Shown here: piece after piece, positions 14,452-21,811 of the stretch
Layout: the number at the start of each line of letters is the position of its first letter
How positions within the stretch are numbered: the stretch's first letter is position 1
Virus record (IMG/VR): IMGVR_UViG_3300032665_000218
Location: 1 to 21,811 of that record
Source: a virus
DNA: 21,811 nt
Reading direction: 5' to 3' (one strand)
Made by a program: the position numbers and the translations under genes
Notes under the pieces: model-generated
Database searches by the model: none
What the model was told of the DNA's origin: nothing
Seen by the model: only the letters and a program-made list of their open reading frames with translations

Positions 14452-15431
14452 CTTAATAATTTATATATTTTACTTTCTCTAAGTAATTTTTCATCAAAAA
14501 TTACTTTTATTTCACCATTTTCAAAAGTTCTATATGCTTTATTATATAATAAAGTATCTAGTATAACTTCATCAATTATAATTTCTAATTTATTTTGAAA
14601 GTAATATCCTTTTTTCTTAAACAAAATTTTATATGATTTTAAAATATCTAAACAATCTTTATTAGTACTAGGAATTTTATTTATATTAAACTTTTTAATA
14701 ATTTTTTTATTTATTTCTGAATTATATTCTATTAAAAAATTTTTTAATAAATTAAAATCTATTTTTTTATTATTAAAATCAAAATTTAATAATTCTTCAC
14801 TATATTTCCATGCTTTAGATTTTTTTAGCTCTAAAAATAAGTCATCTTTTGAATATGTTTTTGTTTTATTTAATTCCATTAAATAAGTATAAGTTTGTGC
14901 AACTCTTGCATTTATTTCTTGATTAAAAGATAAATATAATAAATATATAAAATAGTTTAAAAATTCATTATTATATTTATTTCTTATATTATATAATATA
15001 TTAGCATTATACCATTGAATATCATAATTATTTTTATTTATCTTAGTTATTCTATTATATATCTCATATATATGAAGTAATTCATGAGTTATTACTACTT
15101 TTAAATTTGATAAATCTAAATTAGTTATTAAATCTATAATTGGGTTTTCTAATTCTTTACCATTAAATTTTCCAAATTGTGAAGTAGCATATATATCTTT
15201 TCTATTATTATCTATAGTTAGATTAATTCTAAGATTCTTTATTATAAATTTATCATAAGAAAAAGAAAAAAGATTAATATTTTTTCCATTTTCTATAAAA
15301 TCTATAATAGAATTATAGACTTCATCTATTACAGATTTTAAATCTTCAGGGATGCCTCTTCCTTCATTTATAGGTTCTAATAAAGGATCATAAGTAAAAT
15401 AATTTTCATATGATGTTATATATTTATTCAT
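14448..15431 (-). CDS. Putative capsid-packaged zinc metalloprotease (HExxH)
   Basis: This 327-aa protein contains THELLHIYE with HExxH at 116-120 inside a hydrophobic helix, the zinc-binding signature of gluzincin-type peptidases. A second helix, FNQEINARVAQTY (169-181), offers E172 as a third ligand in an E-x-x-A-R arrangement. The N-terminus MNKYITSYENYF... continues to PLLEPINEGRG. I21-N22-E23 followed by G24 is a textbook prohead-protease site, although further in than in the other tagged proteins. There is no signal peptide or membrane segment, so the enzyme would act in the cytoplasm. A TTAAATATATAAATA element abuts its ATG. It is coupled to the 86-aa gene by an ATGA overlap. It could cleave a host protein after injection; the substrate is unknown. 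Metal binding is likely, given the intact motif. Confidence 0.65.
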   Translation of the reverse strand: MNKYITSYENYFTYDPLLEPINEGRGIPEDLKSVIDEVYNSIIDFIENGKNINLFSFSYDKFIIKNLRINLTIDNNRKDIYATSQFGKFNGKELENPIIDLITNLDLSNLKVVITHELLHIYEIYNRITKINKNNYDIQWYNANILYNIRNKYNNEFLNYFIYLLYLSFNQEINARVAQTYTYLMELNKTKTYSKDDLFLELKKSKAWKYSEELLNFDFNNKKIDFNLLKNFLIEYNSEINKKIIKKFNINKIPSTNKDCLDILKSYKILFKKKGYYFQNKLEIIIDEVILDTLLYNKAYRTFENGEIKVIFDEKLLRESKIYKLLR

Positions 15432-15446
15432 TATTTATATATTTAA
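15432..15446 (-). promoter_or_regulatory. TTAAATATATAAATA start-abutting element
   Basis: Read on the minus strand, this element ends immediately before the ATG of the metalloprotease gene at 15431. It lies in the 17-bp gap after the upstream GIY-YIG gene. It is a close variant of the 15-mer before the 259-, 403- and 134-aa genes. Confidence 0.45.
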
Positions 15447-15448
15447 AT

Positions 15449-16888
15449 TTATACCTCATAACATTTCCATCCTTTATAAGTTTTTTCAGTATTTTTTATT
15501 TTTACTAAATTACCAGCATATAAATCTTTATCTTTACAATAATTTTCTAAATTATTTATTATTATTTCTTCCCCACTTGGATTTATTAATTTCCAATTTT
15601 TAGATCTTTTTATATTAGTTTCAATTCTTTTTTCTGATCTCAACTTTCTATTTTTAGATTTTTCATGTTCCGCATTAAGGTCTAATTTATTAATTAAATT
15701 TAAATAATATTCACCTATTTTAGGATTTTTATTTATAATAAGTCCAGTATCATGATAATTATACTTAATATTTAATTCTTCTAATAAATAATCGCCTGAA
15801 TTATAATCATTAAATATATTAATAATATCTTCTTCACTCAATAAATTTTTTTTCTTTCTTAAATCATATATTGTTTTTAAATCAATATATAATTGATTAT
15901 ATTTTCTTAATTGATATTTACATTCAATAATAAAATTATAGTCTTTTTCTTTTAATGAATAAAATTCTATTATTTCCTTATCTTCTTTATTGTTTAAATA
16001 TTTATGTTTAAATATTTCTCTTATAGTTTCCTCCAAAATTATATCTTTAATAATTTTTTTCCTTTCTTTAGGTAAAGTTTCTTTTTTTATTACAGACTTT
16101 CTACCTAATTCATAATTAAAGTTAATACCTAATTCTTCTTTAATATCTTTATAATTATTTTCATTTTTTATTAAATGAGTTATTGATGATTTACTAATCT
16201 CAAGTATATTAGCAATATCAGAAATTGATTTTTTCTCAATTTCGTAAAGTTCATATATTTTTTTTATATTCTCAGAATTTAAAATTTTAGATAATTTATT
16301 TTCTTCAATATTTAAATTATATTTTTCTTTAACATATTTATATTTGTCGGTTCTAGTAATAATACTAGAAACAACCTCTTTTTTTATTTTTAATTTTTCT
16401 GAAATCTCTTTGTAAGAGAAATTTTCATTAAATAATTTAATTATATTAATTATTTCATCATCAGATAAAGTTCTTAATCTTTCAAACAATTTGATTTTAT
16501 TTTCTAATGTATGTTTTACTCCTAAACAATTTCCAGCAGTTGGACTTCTATTATAGCCAAATTTTGGGCTTGATGATTTATAGAGATCAATATAATATTG
16601 TTCTCTTTCTATACATTTAACAGGGTCAACTAATTCAATAATCTCAAATTTATAATTTTCAAAATTTTTATTATTTTTATTAAAAGAATTTTGTAAATAA
16701 ACTGAATGGTGTTTATTATTTAATAAAAGTCTTATATGAGCACTAAATCTTCTTATTATTTTATTAGCAGAGCTACCTATATATACTTTATCATTTAGTA
16801 AATTGGTTATTTTATAAATTCCTGATTTATCTAAATTTTTGTATTGTTCTAATGGTAATAATTTTTTTATAATTTCTATATTTTTCAT
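15449..16888 (-). CDS. GIY-YIG homing endonuclease
   Basis: The likely product is 479 aa from the ATG at 16888, not the longer frame from 16963. That longer frame would overlap the 190-aa gene, whereas a TTTTAATATATAATATT element abuts the ATG at 16888. The nuclease domain has GIY (23-25) and YIG (36-38), R47 and H51 in RRFSAH, a glutamate in IEREQYYIDLY (~90-100) and FGYNRSPTAG. Residues ~130-260 carry two helix-turn-helix-like units (FSYKEISEKLKIKKEVVSSI and KSISDIANILEISKSSITHL) that probably read DNA. The C-terminus (WKLINPSGEEIIINNLENYC, then KGWKCYEV) is the NUMOD-like module common in phage homing enzymes. It sits as a freestanding insert between two tagged genes. No intron halves are visible around it. 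Confidence 0.85.
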   Translation of the reverse strand: MKNIEIIKKLLPLEQYKNLDKSGIYKITNLLNDKVYIGSSANKIIRRFSAHIRLLLNNKHHSVYLQNSFNKNNKNFENYKFEIIELVDPVKCIEREQYYIDLYKSSSPKFGYNRSPTAGNCLGVKHTLENKIKLFERLRTLSDDEIINIIKLFNENFSYKEISEKLKIKKEVVSSIITRTDKYKYVKEKYNLNIEENKLSKILNSENIKKIYELYEIEKKSISDIANILEISKSSITHLIKNENNYKDIKEELGINFNYELGRKSVIKKETLPKERKKIIKDIILEETIREIFKHKYLNNKEDKEIIEFYSLKEKDYNFIIECKYQLRKYNQLYIDLKTIYDLRKKKNLLSEEDIINIFNDYNSGDYLLEELNIKYNYHDTGLIINKNPKIGEYYLNLINKLDLNAEHEKSKNRKLRSEKRIETNIKRSKNWKLINPSGEEIIINNLENYCKDKDLYAGNLVKIKNTEKTYKGWKCYEV

Positions 16889-16905
16889 AATATTATATAT
16901 TAAAA
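16889..16905 (-). promoter_or_regulatory. TTTTAATATATAATATT start-abutting element
   Basis: On the minus strand this directly precedes the ATG at 16888 and supports the shorter start of the GIY-YIG gene. It shares the TTAATATATAA core with the other start-abutting elements. The remaining gap up to the 190-aa gene (16906-16949) shows nothing else. Confidence 0.45.
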
Positions 16906-16949
16906 TATTACTTTCCCTTAAAACATTTTTTATTAAATCATAAAAAAGA

Positions 16950-17522
16950 TTACCAATATCCACCAGTCTTACCAGAACCTGATAAATTTTTATATCTATT
17001 TAATCTACAAGACCAGTAGCCTGGTTTTGTTCGATCTTTTTTTGCTGCTGAGCTACAATTATGGCGTTTTGAAAAATTGGCTCTAGCCTTGGCATTACCT
17101 GTTCTAGCTCTTAATCCACCTTTTTTATCACCAAAACTAACTTTAATTACTTTTCCTGATTTAGGATTTTTAACATAAACTTGGTATTTTTTTGGACCAG
17201 AACTTCTTGTAGGATGTCCTAATTTAACTTTTTTACCATGATATTCTGCTTCATTTAATTCTTCAAAAGGTAAATCTAATGGAACTAAATAACCTTCATA
17301 ATAATCAAAGTGTCCTAAATCAGTTTCTTCAAAAAGAACTTTATCTTCGACACAAATGTTTATGGCTTTTTTATCAAAAAGTTCTCTAGATTCTTTTAGT
17401 AATTCATAGAATGAATCTGAACCTGATCTAAATATATTTTCAAAAATAGAAATATCTTTATCTATATGGTATTGTAGATTTTCAGATACTTTTACTTGTT
17501 CAAAATTAATAATGTATTTCAT
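16950..17522 (-). CDS. Tagged basic protein with conserved phage Cys/His C-terminal domain
   Basis: This 190-aa protein starts MKYIINFEQVKVSEN, a looser tag with possible cleavage after V12-S13-E14. A second, better prohead-protease site, L89-N90-E91 followed by A92, lies just before the conserved domain. That domain reads YHGKKVKLGHPTR (94-106), KYQVYVKNPKSGKVIKVSFG (112-131), then R-A-R repeats, KRHNC (152-156) and PGYWSCR (167-173). I recognise this C-terminal domain from many T4-like and marine phages, where the LNEAE-Y-x-G-[RK]-K-V stretch is also kept, but its function is not established. C156 and C172 with H154 could bind metal, and the high lysine/arginine content suggests DNA binding inside the capsid. 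The two sites suggest removal of the first ~91 residues. A TTTAATATATAAAA element lies 20 bp upstream of the ATG. Confidence 0.65.
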   Translation of the reverse strand: MKYIINFEQVKVSENLQYHIDKDISIFENIFRSGSDSFYELLKESRELFDKKAINICVEDKVLFEETDLGHFDYYEGYLVPLDLPFEELNEAEYHGKKVKLGHPTRSSGPKKYQVYVKNPKSGKVIKVSFGDKKGGLRARTGNAKARANFSKRHNCSSAAKKDRTKPGYWSCRLNRYKNLSGSGKTGGYW

Positions 17523-17542
17523 TTGTATAATTATATTTTATG

Positions 17543-17557
17543 TTTTATATATTAAAT
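17543..17557 (-). promoter_or_regulatory. ATTTAATATATAAAA element upstream of the 190-aa gene
   Basis: This reads ATTTAATATATAAAA on the minus strand and lies 20 nt upstream of the ATG at 17522. The same 15-mer occurs on the plus strand at 17578-17592, so the region is a divergent pair of identical promoter-like elements. Confidence 0.6.
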
Positions 17558-17577
17558 TTAATAACTGATTAGGTTAT

Positions 17578-17592
17578 ATTTAATATATAAAA
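17578..17592 (+). promoter_or_regulatory. ATTTAATATATAAAA element upstream of the giant structural gene
   Basis: This is an exact copy of the element at 17543-17557 in the opposite orientation, ending 19 nt before the ATG at 17612. The leader between them is A/T-only and lacks a Shine-Dalgarno sequence, consistent with a Bacteroidota host. Confidence 0.6.
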
Positions 17593-17611
17593 ATAATAAA
17601 AAAATTTTTTA

Positions 17612-20600
17612 ATGAATACACAATCTTTAGTTTTTTTTGATAAAAATGGAAATGGTTTAAATTTTGGTTGGAGCACAAATCAAAATTGTTATACAGGTGA
17701 ATTACTATTTGAAGAAAATGGTTCCGATACTTTCAAAACTTTAACAGTATATACTTTTGAAGAAGTTGATCCTTTTGATTTTCAATTATCAGGTTTATTT
17801 TTAGATAAATTTCAATTATTTAATGAACATGGTTTTAATTTTAGAACAAATCCAAATACATATTCTATTGTAGATAAGGTTGAGGCCGTAAATGAAAATA
17901 TCAACTTTTACTCAAAATGGATAAGTGGTAAAGATTTTGATAAATTATTTCCTATTGGATCTGAATTTACTTTTGTCTCAAAAGATACAGAACTTCATGA
18001 TTTTAATATAAGTAATAAAATCTATAATGTTATATCAACTAAACCAGGATCTATAATGGTATTGGGACAAACTAATAATAAAGAATTTTCTACATATACT
18101 TCAACCACTGCTAGTATAACTACAATTAGTGGAATTAACGCGATTGGTATAAAAGATTATTTAATTGGGAATTCATCAAGTATTAGTAGTTGGTCACAAC
18201 CTGATTTTTATGATAAATTATATGATAGTATCAAAACGCATGGAGAGAGAATTGTTAATGTAATTAATACAAAAAATAATGATGGAGTTTATACAGCAAA
18301 TCATATTTATAATGATAACATCTATAACAATTGGGTTATTAATTCAAATGACATACCTTCTGGAAATAATTTTATTTTAGAATATGATATACTAACACAA
18401 TCTCCCTATATTTATAGAGGGGATGGGTTAAGTTGTTCTAATCATATAATTCAACTTAATTATTCAATATTACCTGATTATAGAGCAGGTTATAAAATAG
18501 AAATAGAATCACAGGATACGTCAAATGAATTTACTATAAGTAATTTAACAATTGCTACATTTAGTAATTTTGGTATTAGAGATTTAATATTTTATAATAA
18601 AGGAGTACAATATTCATATAATGGGGTAGTTTATGAATGTATTACATCTTATACCCAATCAGCAACTTCAAGTATTTATCCAGATAATTCTACTTATTGG
18701 AGTAATCTAATTTCTTATATTAAGATAAGTGAAAATTTATTAAGTCAAAGTATTATAAATAATGGTAGTATTCGATTATTAAATAATAAATTTATTTATT
18801 CAACAAGTGGTAATTCTGCAAGTAATATTACATTAAACTCTTTTTATGAAACATATAAAAGTTATTTATTAACAGATTATATTATCCCTTCAATAATAAC
18901 TAATGATGATTTATCAAGTACTTTAACTTTAACAAGTAAATTTCCTGATAATTATTGTGATGTTAAAGCTTATTTTGGTTCAATTACGGCAAGTAATATA
19001 ATTAGTAATAATATACCAAAGAATGAATATGTTTTTGGTGTTCAAGAAAATTTAATAAATGAAGAAAATACTAATATATCTAAATTAACTAATAAAAGTA
19101 TTAGATTTGAAAATTTAGATAAATATGGTTTCTTATTTACTATAAATTCTCAAAAATATCATACTGCCGCTGATTTAACTTATAAAAATGGAATATTAGA
19201 TATACCAAAAGTTATTGAGAATACTATATTAAAATTTAGTTCAGATTATTCAAATGACTTATATAATTTAGGTATTTTATTATCATATACCCAATCTGTA
19301 TTTGCATCAGCTTCTTGTATAGATAATTTAATTTTTAATACAATATTTCCAAATACACCTTTAGTTTTATCAGTATCTACAGATAAAAATAATTATCAAA
19401 TAATAGATGATTTTTATGTTGAATTTTATAATATTTATAACAATCTGAATATAACTATTAATAATACTACTTATGGTGTACAAGCAGCTACTTCAAGCTC
19501 TACATATGTAGATCCTACTTTACAATTATGGGTAAATACTTGGGCTAGTACATTATATAATTATGGTATTATTGTTAACTACGGTGCAGGTATATATTCA
19601 AATAATTTATATTTTAGCAAAATATATACTACAACTAATATAGATATATTAATAGATTGTGGTAAATCTTCATTACCAGGAGAATATTTTTATAATATAG
19701 TTCCAATAGATATTGAGAATACAGGATCTATAATTACATCAAATGCAGTTGGTTTAATAAATGAAGAGGATAGTTTTAATCAAGCCAATTTATCATCTGG
19801 TATGATTGTTGGAGTTAATGGAAGTAATCAAGTATTGGATAATAAAGAGTATAATATATTACAAGTTACTAGCACTAATATAGTACTTAGTTATATAGGT
19901 CCTTTTAGTGGAGGTGATTATACTACACCACCATTAAGTACTTCACCATATGAATTAGATTCATTTAATACTAATTCATTTGTTGGATTAACATCAGGTA
20001 GTTATATAACACAATCTTATACATCATCTACAACTACAGGATACCAAAGTGGGTATCCTAATCAATATGGTATTTTAGATCCTTTATATAATCCAATTCA
20101 AGGAATATGGTGTAAGACTAGAAAGTTTTTAAGATATCCAAGAGATAGATATATCGGACAACCAAGTACTCAATATGTTTGGACTTGGGAAACTGATGAT
20201 AATCCTGATATTTTTTTGTATGATTTTTCAGGAGATCAGTTAGGTAATAATGGTAAATTAACTTATCAAGGTCCTAAACCTTTAACAAATATATATTTAA
20301 ATAAATCTCCAAATTCAGATATAACTAAAATATATGATTCATCAGCTCAACAAACAATATTTGGTTCAGTTTCATATACTTTAGAATACCATGATGCGGA
20401 GGATTTATCTAATGTTCCAGTTGCTTTGCCTGTGTTTTTAGGGTATAATTCTCAAAATGAAGGATATTCTAAATCTAGGTTACAATTAATTTATAAAGAG
20501 AATGTAAATTTTACTTTAAAAACTAATTTGAATAATATAATTACCTTCGAAAATATATTAGATAATTTAGGAAATAATACGGGTAAAATCTCAATCAATT

Positions 20601-21811
20601 ACAATTCTACATTAAGTTTTTTATTTGATAATAATGGAAATTCTACATGTCTTAAAGTAGGGCAAGATATTAATATTTTTGTAATTGATACTACAAACAC
20701 AAATTCTAAATATATTTCTAATAATAGTGGTCTTTCATTAAATATACTTGAAATATATGATAAAGAAATTATAGTTAGTTATAATGATGGTATTATATTT
20801 AATAATGAAACTACTATGATTACCAATTTTCCAAGATTAGGAAGTGTTACTTATTTATCTTTACAAATAAAAACTATAGATAAAGTTATTGGTAGTTTCG
20901 ATATATATGGACAAACTGAAATAGAAGATATTCGTTATAAAACAATATTGGATAATTTAGGAAATAATATTAATGCTGATGATGTATTTATATTTAATGA
21001 ATATGATATAAAAGAACAAGGTTATGATTGGGTTTATTTAAACAAGAAAAGAAAAGAAATGTTCATGTATAAAAATGAAATATTTCCTTATGTAGGTTCT
21101 TATAAAGCAATTATAAATGCTATAAGATATTTTGGATATAATGATTTGGAACTTTATGAGTATTATAGAAATGTAGATATTAATTCTCAAGAATATGGAC
21201 AATTAAAGAAAATTGAAATACCAGATATATTTGATAGTAGTGTTATAGGTTGGAATGAGATTGATTATTTAATTAATACATATCCTAATTCTAAATATGA
21301 TATTACTAATGAATTTAATTTAACTTATTTAATTACAGATAAAAAAGGTAATAATATATTAAATTATTCTTTAGAAGAAGTAATTATTAAATTACAAGGA
21401 TTAAAAAGATGGTTAGATACTAATGTTATACCTGTTACTCATAAAATTTTAGATATAACTGGAAGAGCGGATTTCTTAGATCCCACTTATATAAAACATA
21501 AATCATACAAAACAACTATATTAAATACATCACAGACAATGTCTCCAATTGATTTTAAAATTAATGAAGCATATTTAATGCCTATTAATTCTGGTAGTTC
21601 TGTATATAATGTTCATTTTGATTTTTATACTTATTCAACTATACCTGATTATTTTACTTTAAAAGTAAAAACTTATCAAACTTTCCCTGAGTGGTATCCA
21701 TTTAATACCTATAATTTAGGTGATATGGTTTCTTATTATGAAATAAATTATATTTCAAATACTAATAATAATATTTTAAATGATCCAAGAAAATATGTAA
21801 ATACAGCAACA
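17612..21811 (+). CDS. Giant phage tail/baseplate structural protein (3' partial)
   Basis: From the ATG at 17612 the frame stays open for 1400 codons to the window edge; I followed it through without meeting a stop. It starts MNTQSLVFFDKNGNGLNFGW. The sequence is rich in S, T, N and aromatic residues and mostly beta-stranded, as in tail or baseplate proteins. Residues ~325-370 (YNKGVQYSYNGVVYECITS, then a YW) resemble a CBM5/12-type sugar-binding module. A similar start (YPFNTYNLGDMVSYYEINYI) appears near residue 1360. The stretch around residues 845-900 (TWETDDNPDIFLYDFSGDQL, then YQGPKPL) and the one near 1160 (YKNEIFPYVGSYKAIINAIR) recur in large structural proteins of Bacteroidota phages. 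Near ~1260, LQGLKRWLDTNVIPVTHKI looks like a conserved helical joint. It may recognise host glycans. The exact baseplate component cannot be named. Confidence 0.75.
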   Translation, partial: MNTQSLVFFDKNGNGLNFGWSTNQNCYTGELLFEENGSDTFKTLTVYTFEEVDPFDFQLSGLFLDKFQLFNEHGFNFRTNPNTYSIVDKVEAVNENINFYSKWISGKDFDKLFPIGSEFTFVSKDTELHDFNISNKIYNVISTKPGSIMVLGQTNNKEFSTYTSTTASITTISGINAIGIKDYLIGNSSSISSWSQPDFYDKLYDSIKTHGERIVNVINTKNNDGVYTANHIYNDNIYNNWVINSNDIPSGNNFILEYDILTQSPYIYRGDGLSCSNHIIQLNYSILPDYRAGYKIEIESQDTSNEFTISNLTIATFSNFGIRDLIFYNKGVQYSYNGVVYECITSYTQSATSSIYPDNSTYWSNLISYIKISENLLSQSIINNGSIRLLNNKFIYSTSGNSASNITLNSFYETYKSYLLTDYIIPSIITNDDLSSTLTLTSKFPDNYCDVKAYFGSITASNIISNNIPKNEYVFGVQENLINEENTNISKLTNKSIRFENLDKYGFLFTINSQKYHTAADLTYKNGILDIPKVIENTILKFSSDYSNDLYNLGILLSYTQSVFASASCIDNLIFNTIFPNTPLVLSVSTDKNNYQIIDDFYVEFYNIYNNLNITINNTTYGVQAATSSSTYVDPTLQLWVNTWASTLYNYGIIVNYGAGIYSNNLYFSKIYTTTNIDILIDCGKSSLPGEYFYNIVPIDIENTGSIITSNAVGLINEEDSFNQANLSSGMIVGVNGSNQVLDNKEYNILQVTSTNIVLSYIGPFSGGDYTTPPLSTSPYELDSFNTNSFVGLTSGSYITQSYTSSTTTGYQSGYPNQYGILDPLYNPIQGIWCKTRKFLRYPRDRYIGQPSTQYVWTWETDDNPDIFLYDFSGDQLGNNGKLTYQGPKPLTNIYLNKSPNSDITKIYDSSAQQTIFGSVSYTLEYHDAEDLSNVPVALPVFLGYNSQNEGYSKSRLQLIYKENVNFTLKTNLNNIITFENILDNLGNNTGKISINYNSTLSFLFDNNGNSTCLKVGQDINIFVIDTTNTNSKYISNNSGLSLNILEIYDKEIIVSYNDGIIFNNETTMITNFPRLGSVTYLSLQIKTIDKVIGSFDIYGQTEIEDIRYKTILDNLGNNINADDVFIFNEYDIKEQGYDWVYLNKKRKEMFMYKNEIFPYVGSYKAIINAIRYFGYNDLELYEYYRNVDINSQEYGQLKKIEIPDIFDSSVIGWNEIDYLINTYPNSKYDITNEFNLTYLITDKKGNNILNYSLEEVIIKLQGLKRWLDTNVIPVTHKILDITGRADFLDPTYIKHKSYKTTILNTSQTMSPIDFKINEAYLMPINSGSSVYNVHFDFYTYSTIPDYFTLKVKTYQTFPEWYPFNTYNLGDMVSYYEINYISNTNNNILNDPRKYVNTAT

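Noticed and set aside
5793-16888. Group I introns or inteins around the two endonuclease genes
   Set aside because: Both endonucleases are freestanding with their own starts and stops, and no split gene or intron core is visible on either side.
16889-16963. Longer start for the GIY-YIG endonuclease at 16963
   Set aside because: It would overlap the 190-aa gene's end and add 25 residues before the family's normal start. The ATG at 16888 has the start-abutting element directly before it.
1-21811. Stop-codon reassignment, as in some large gut phages
   Set aside because: The annotated genes end at ordinary stops, mainly TAA with some TGA, at positions consistent with neighbours, overlaps and terminators. 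No gene needs readthrough of TAG or TGA.

Overview
The window reads as part of a large, very AT-rich, T4-type (contractile-tailed) bacteriophage. Three observations point to a Bacteroidota host. No start codon has a Shine-Dalgarno sequence in front of it. Upstream regions are A/T-rich and share a TTTAATATATAA-type element. The left-hand adhesin ends in a leucine-rich repeat plus terminal 'GW' module, which is familiar from Bacteroidota surface and phage tail proteins. T4-type identity rests on a gp19-like tail tube protein, a gp47-like SbcD/Mre11 nuclease subunit, and the N-terminal peptides described below. No tRNA, rRNA, integrase, IS element or CRISPR array was seen. Standard stop codons are used.

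Layout. Positions 2-3280 (+) hold the 3' part of a host-recognition protein with PKD-like and LRR domains; it runs off the left edge. Positions 3299-9809 alternate small accessory proteins with a Vsr-type homing endonuclease and the tail tube gene, mostly on the minus strand. Positions 9869-12867 (+) hold a protein with a portal-like segment, gp47, and two small genes separated by a duplicated gp47 tail. Positions 12889-17522 are a second accessory block with a GIY-YIG homing endonuclease. From 17612 (+) a giant structural protein of more than 1400 residues runs off the right edge.

The most interesting feature is that nine otherwise unrelated proteins (259, 253, 271, 403, 134, 189, 234, 327 and 190 aa) start with variants of one short peptide. 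Its best form is M-I-K-K-[YF]-x-x-F-I-x-E, with a glutamate usually at residue 8-14. This closely matches the capsid-targeting sequence of the T4 internal proteins and Alt (MKTYQEFIAE), which the prohead protease gp21 cuts after [LI]-x-E. The tag is absent from the tail, gp47, homing endonuclease and cupin-like genes here. I infer that these are proteins packaged in the capsid and injected with the DNA. Their recognisable bodies fit that role: two ADP-ribosyltransferase-like folds, a kinase-like fold, an HExxH metalloprotease, a ParB-like domain and a GNAT-like domain.

Two neighbouring tagged genes (134 aa and 403 aa) share nearly identical borders around unrelated bodies. A 69-bp leader-plus-tag repeat lies at each 5' end and a 48-bp element at each 3' end. 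This suggests a cassette system for exchanging packaged payloads. A TTTAATATATAAATT element abuts the ATG of many accessory genes but lies 17-20 nt upstream of the tail tube gene, the giant protein and the 190-aa protein. Two tagged genes diverge from a single 30-bp perfect palindrome that contains both start codons.
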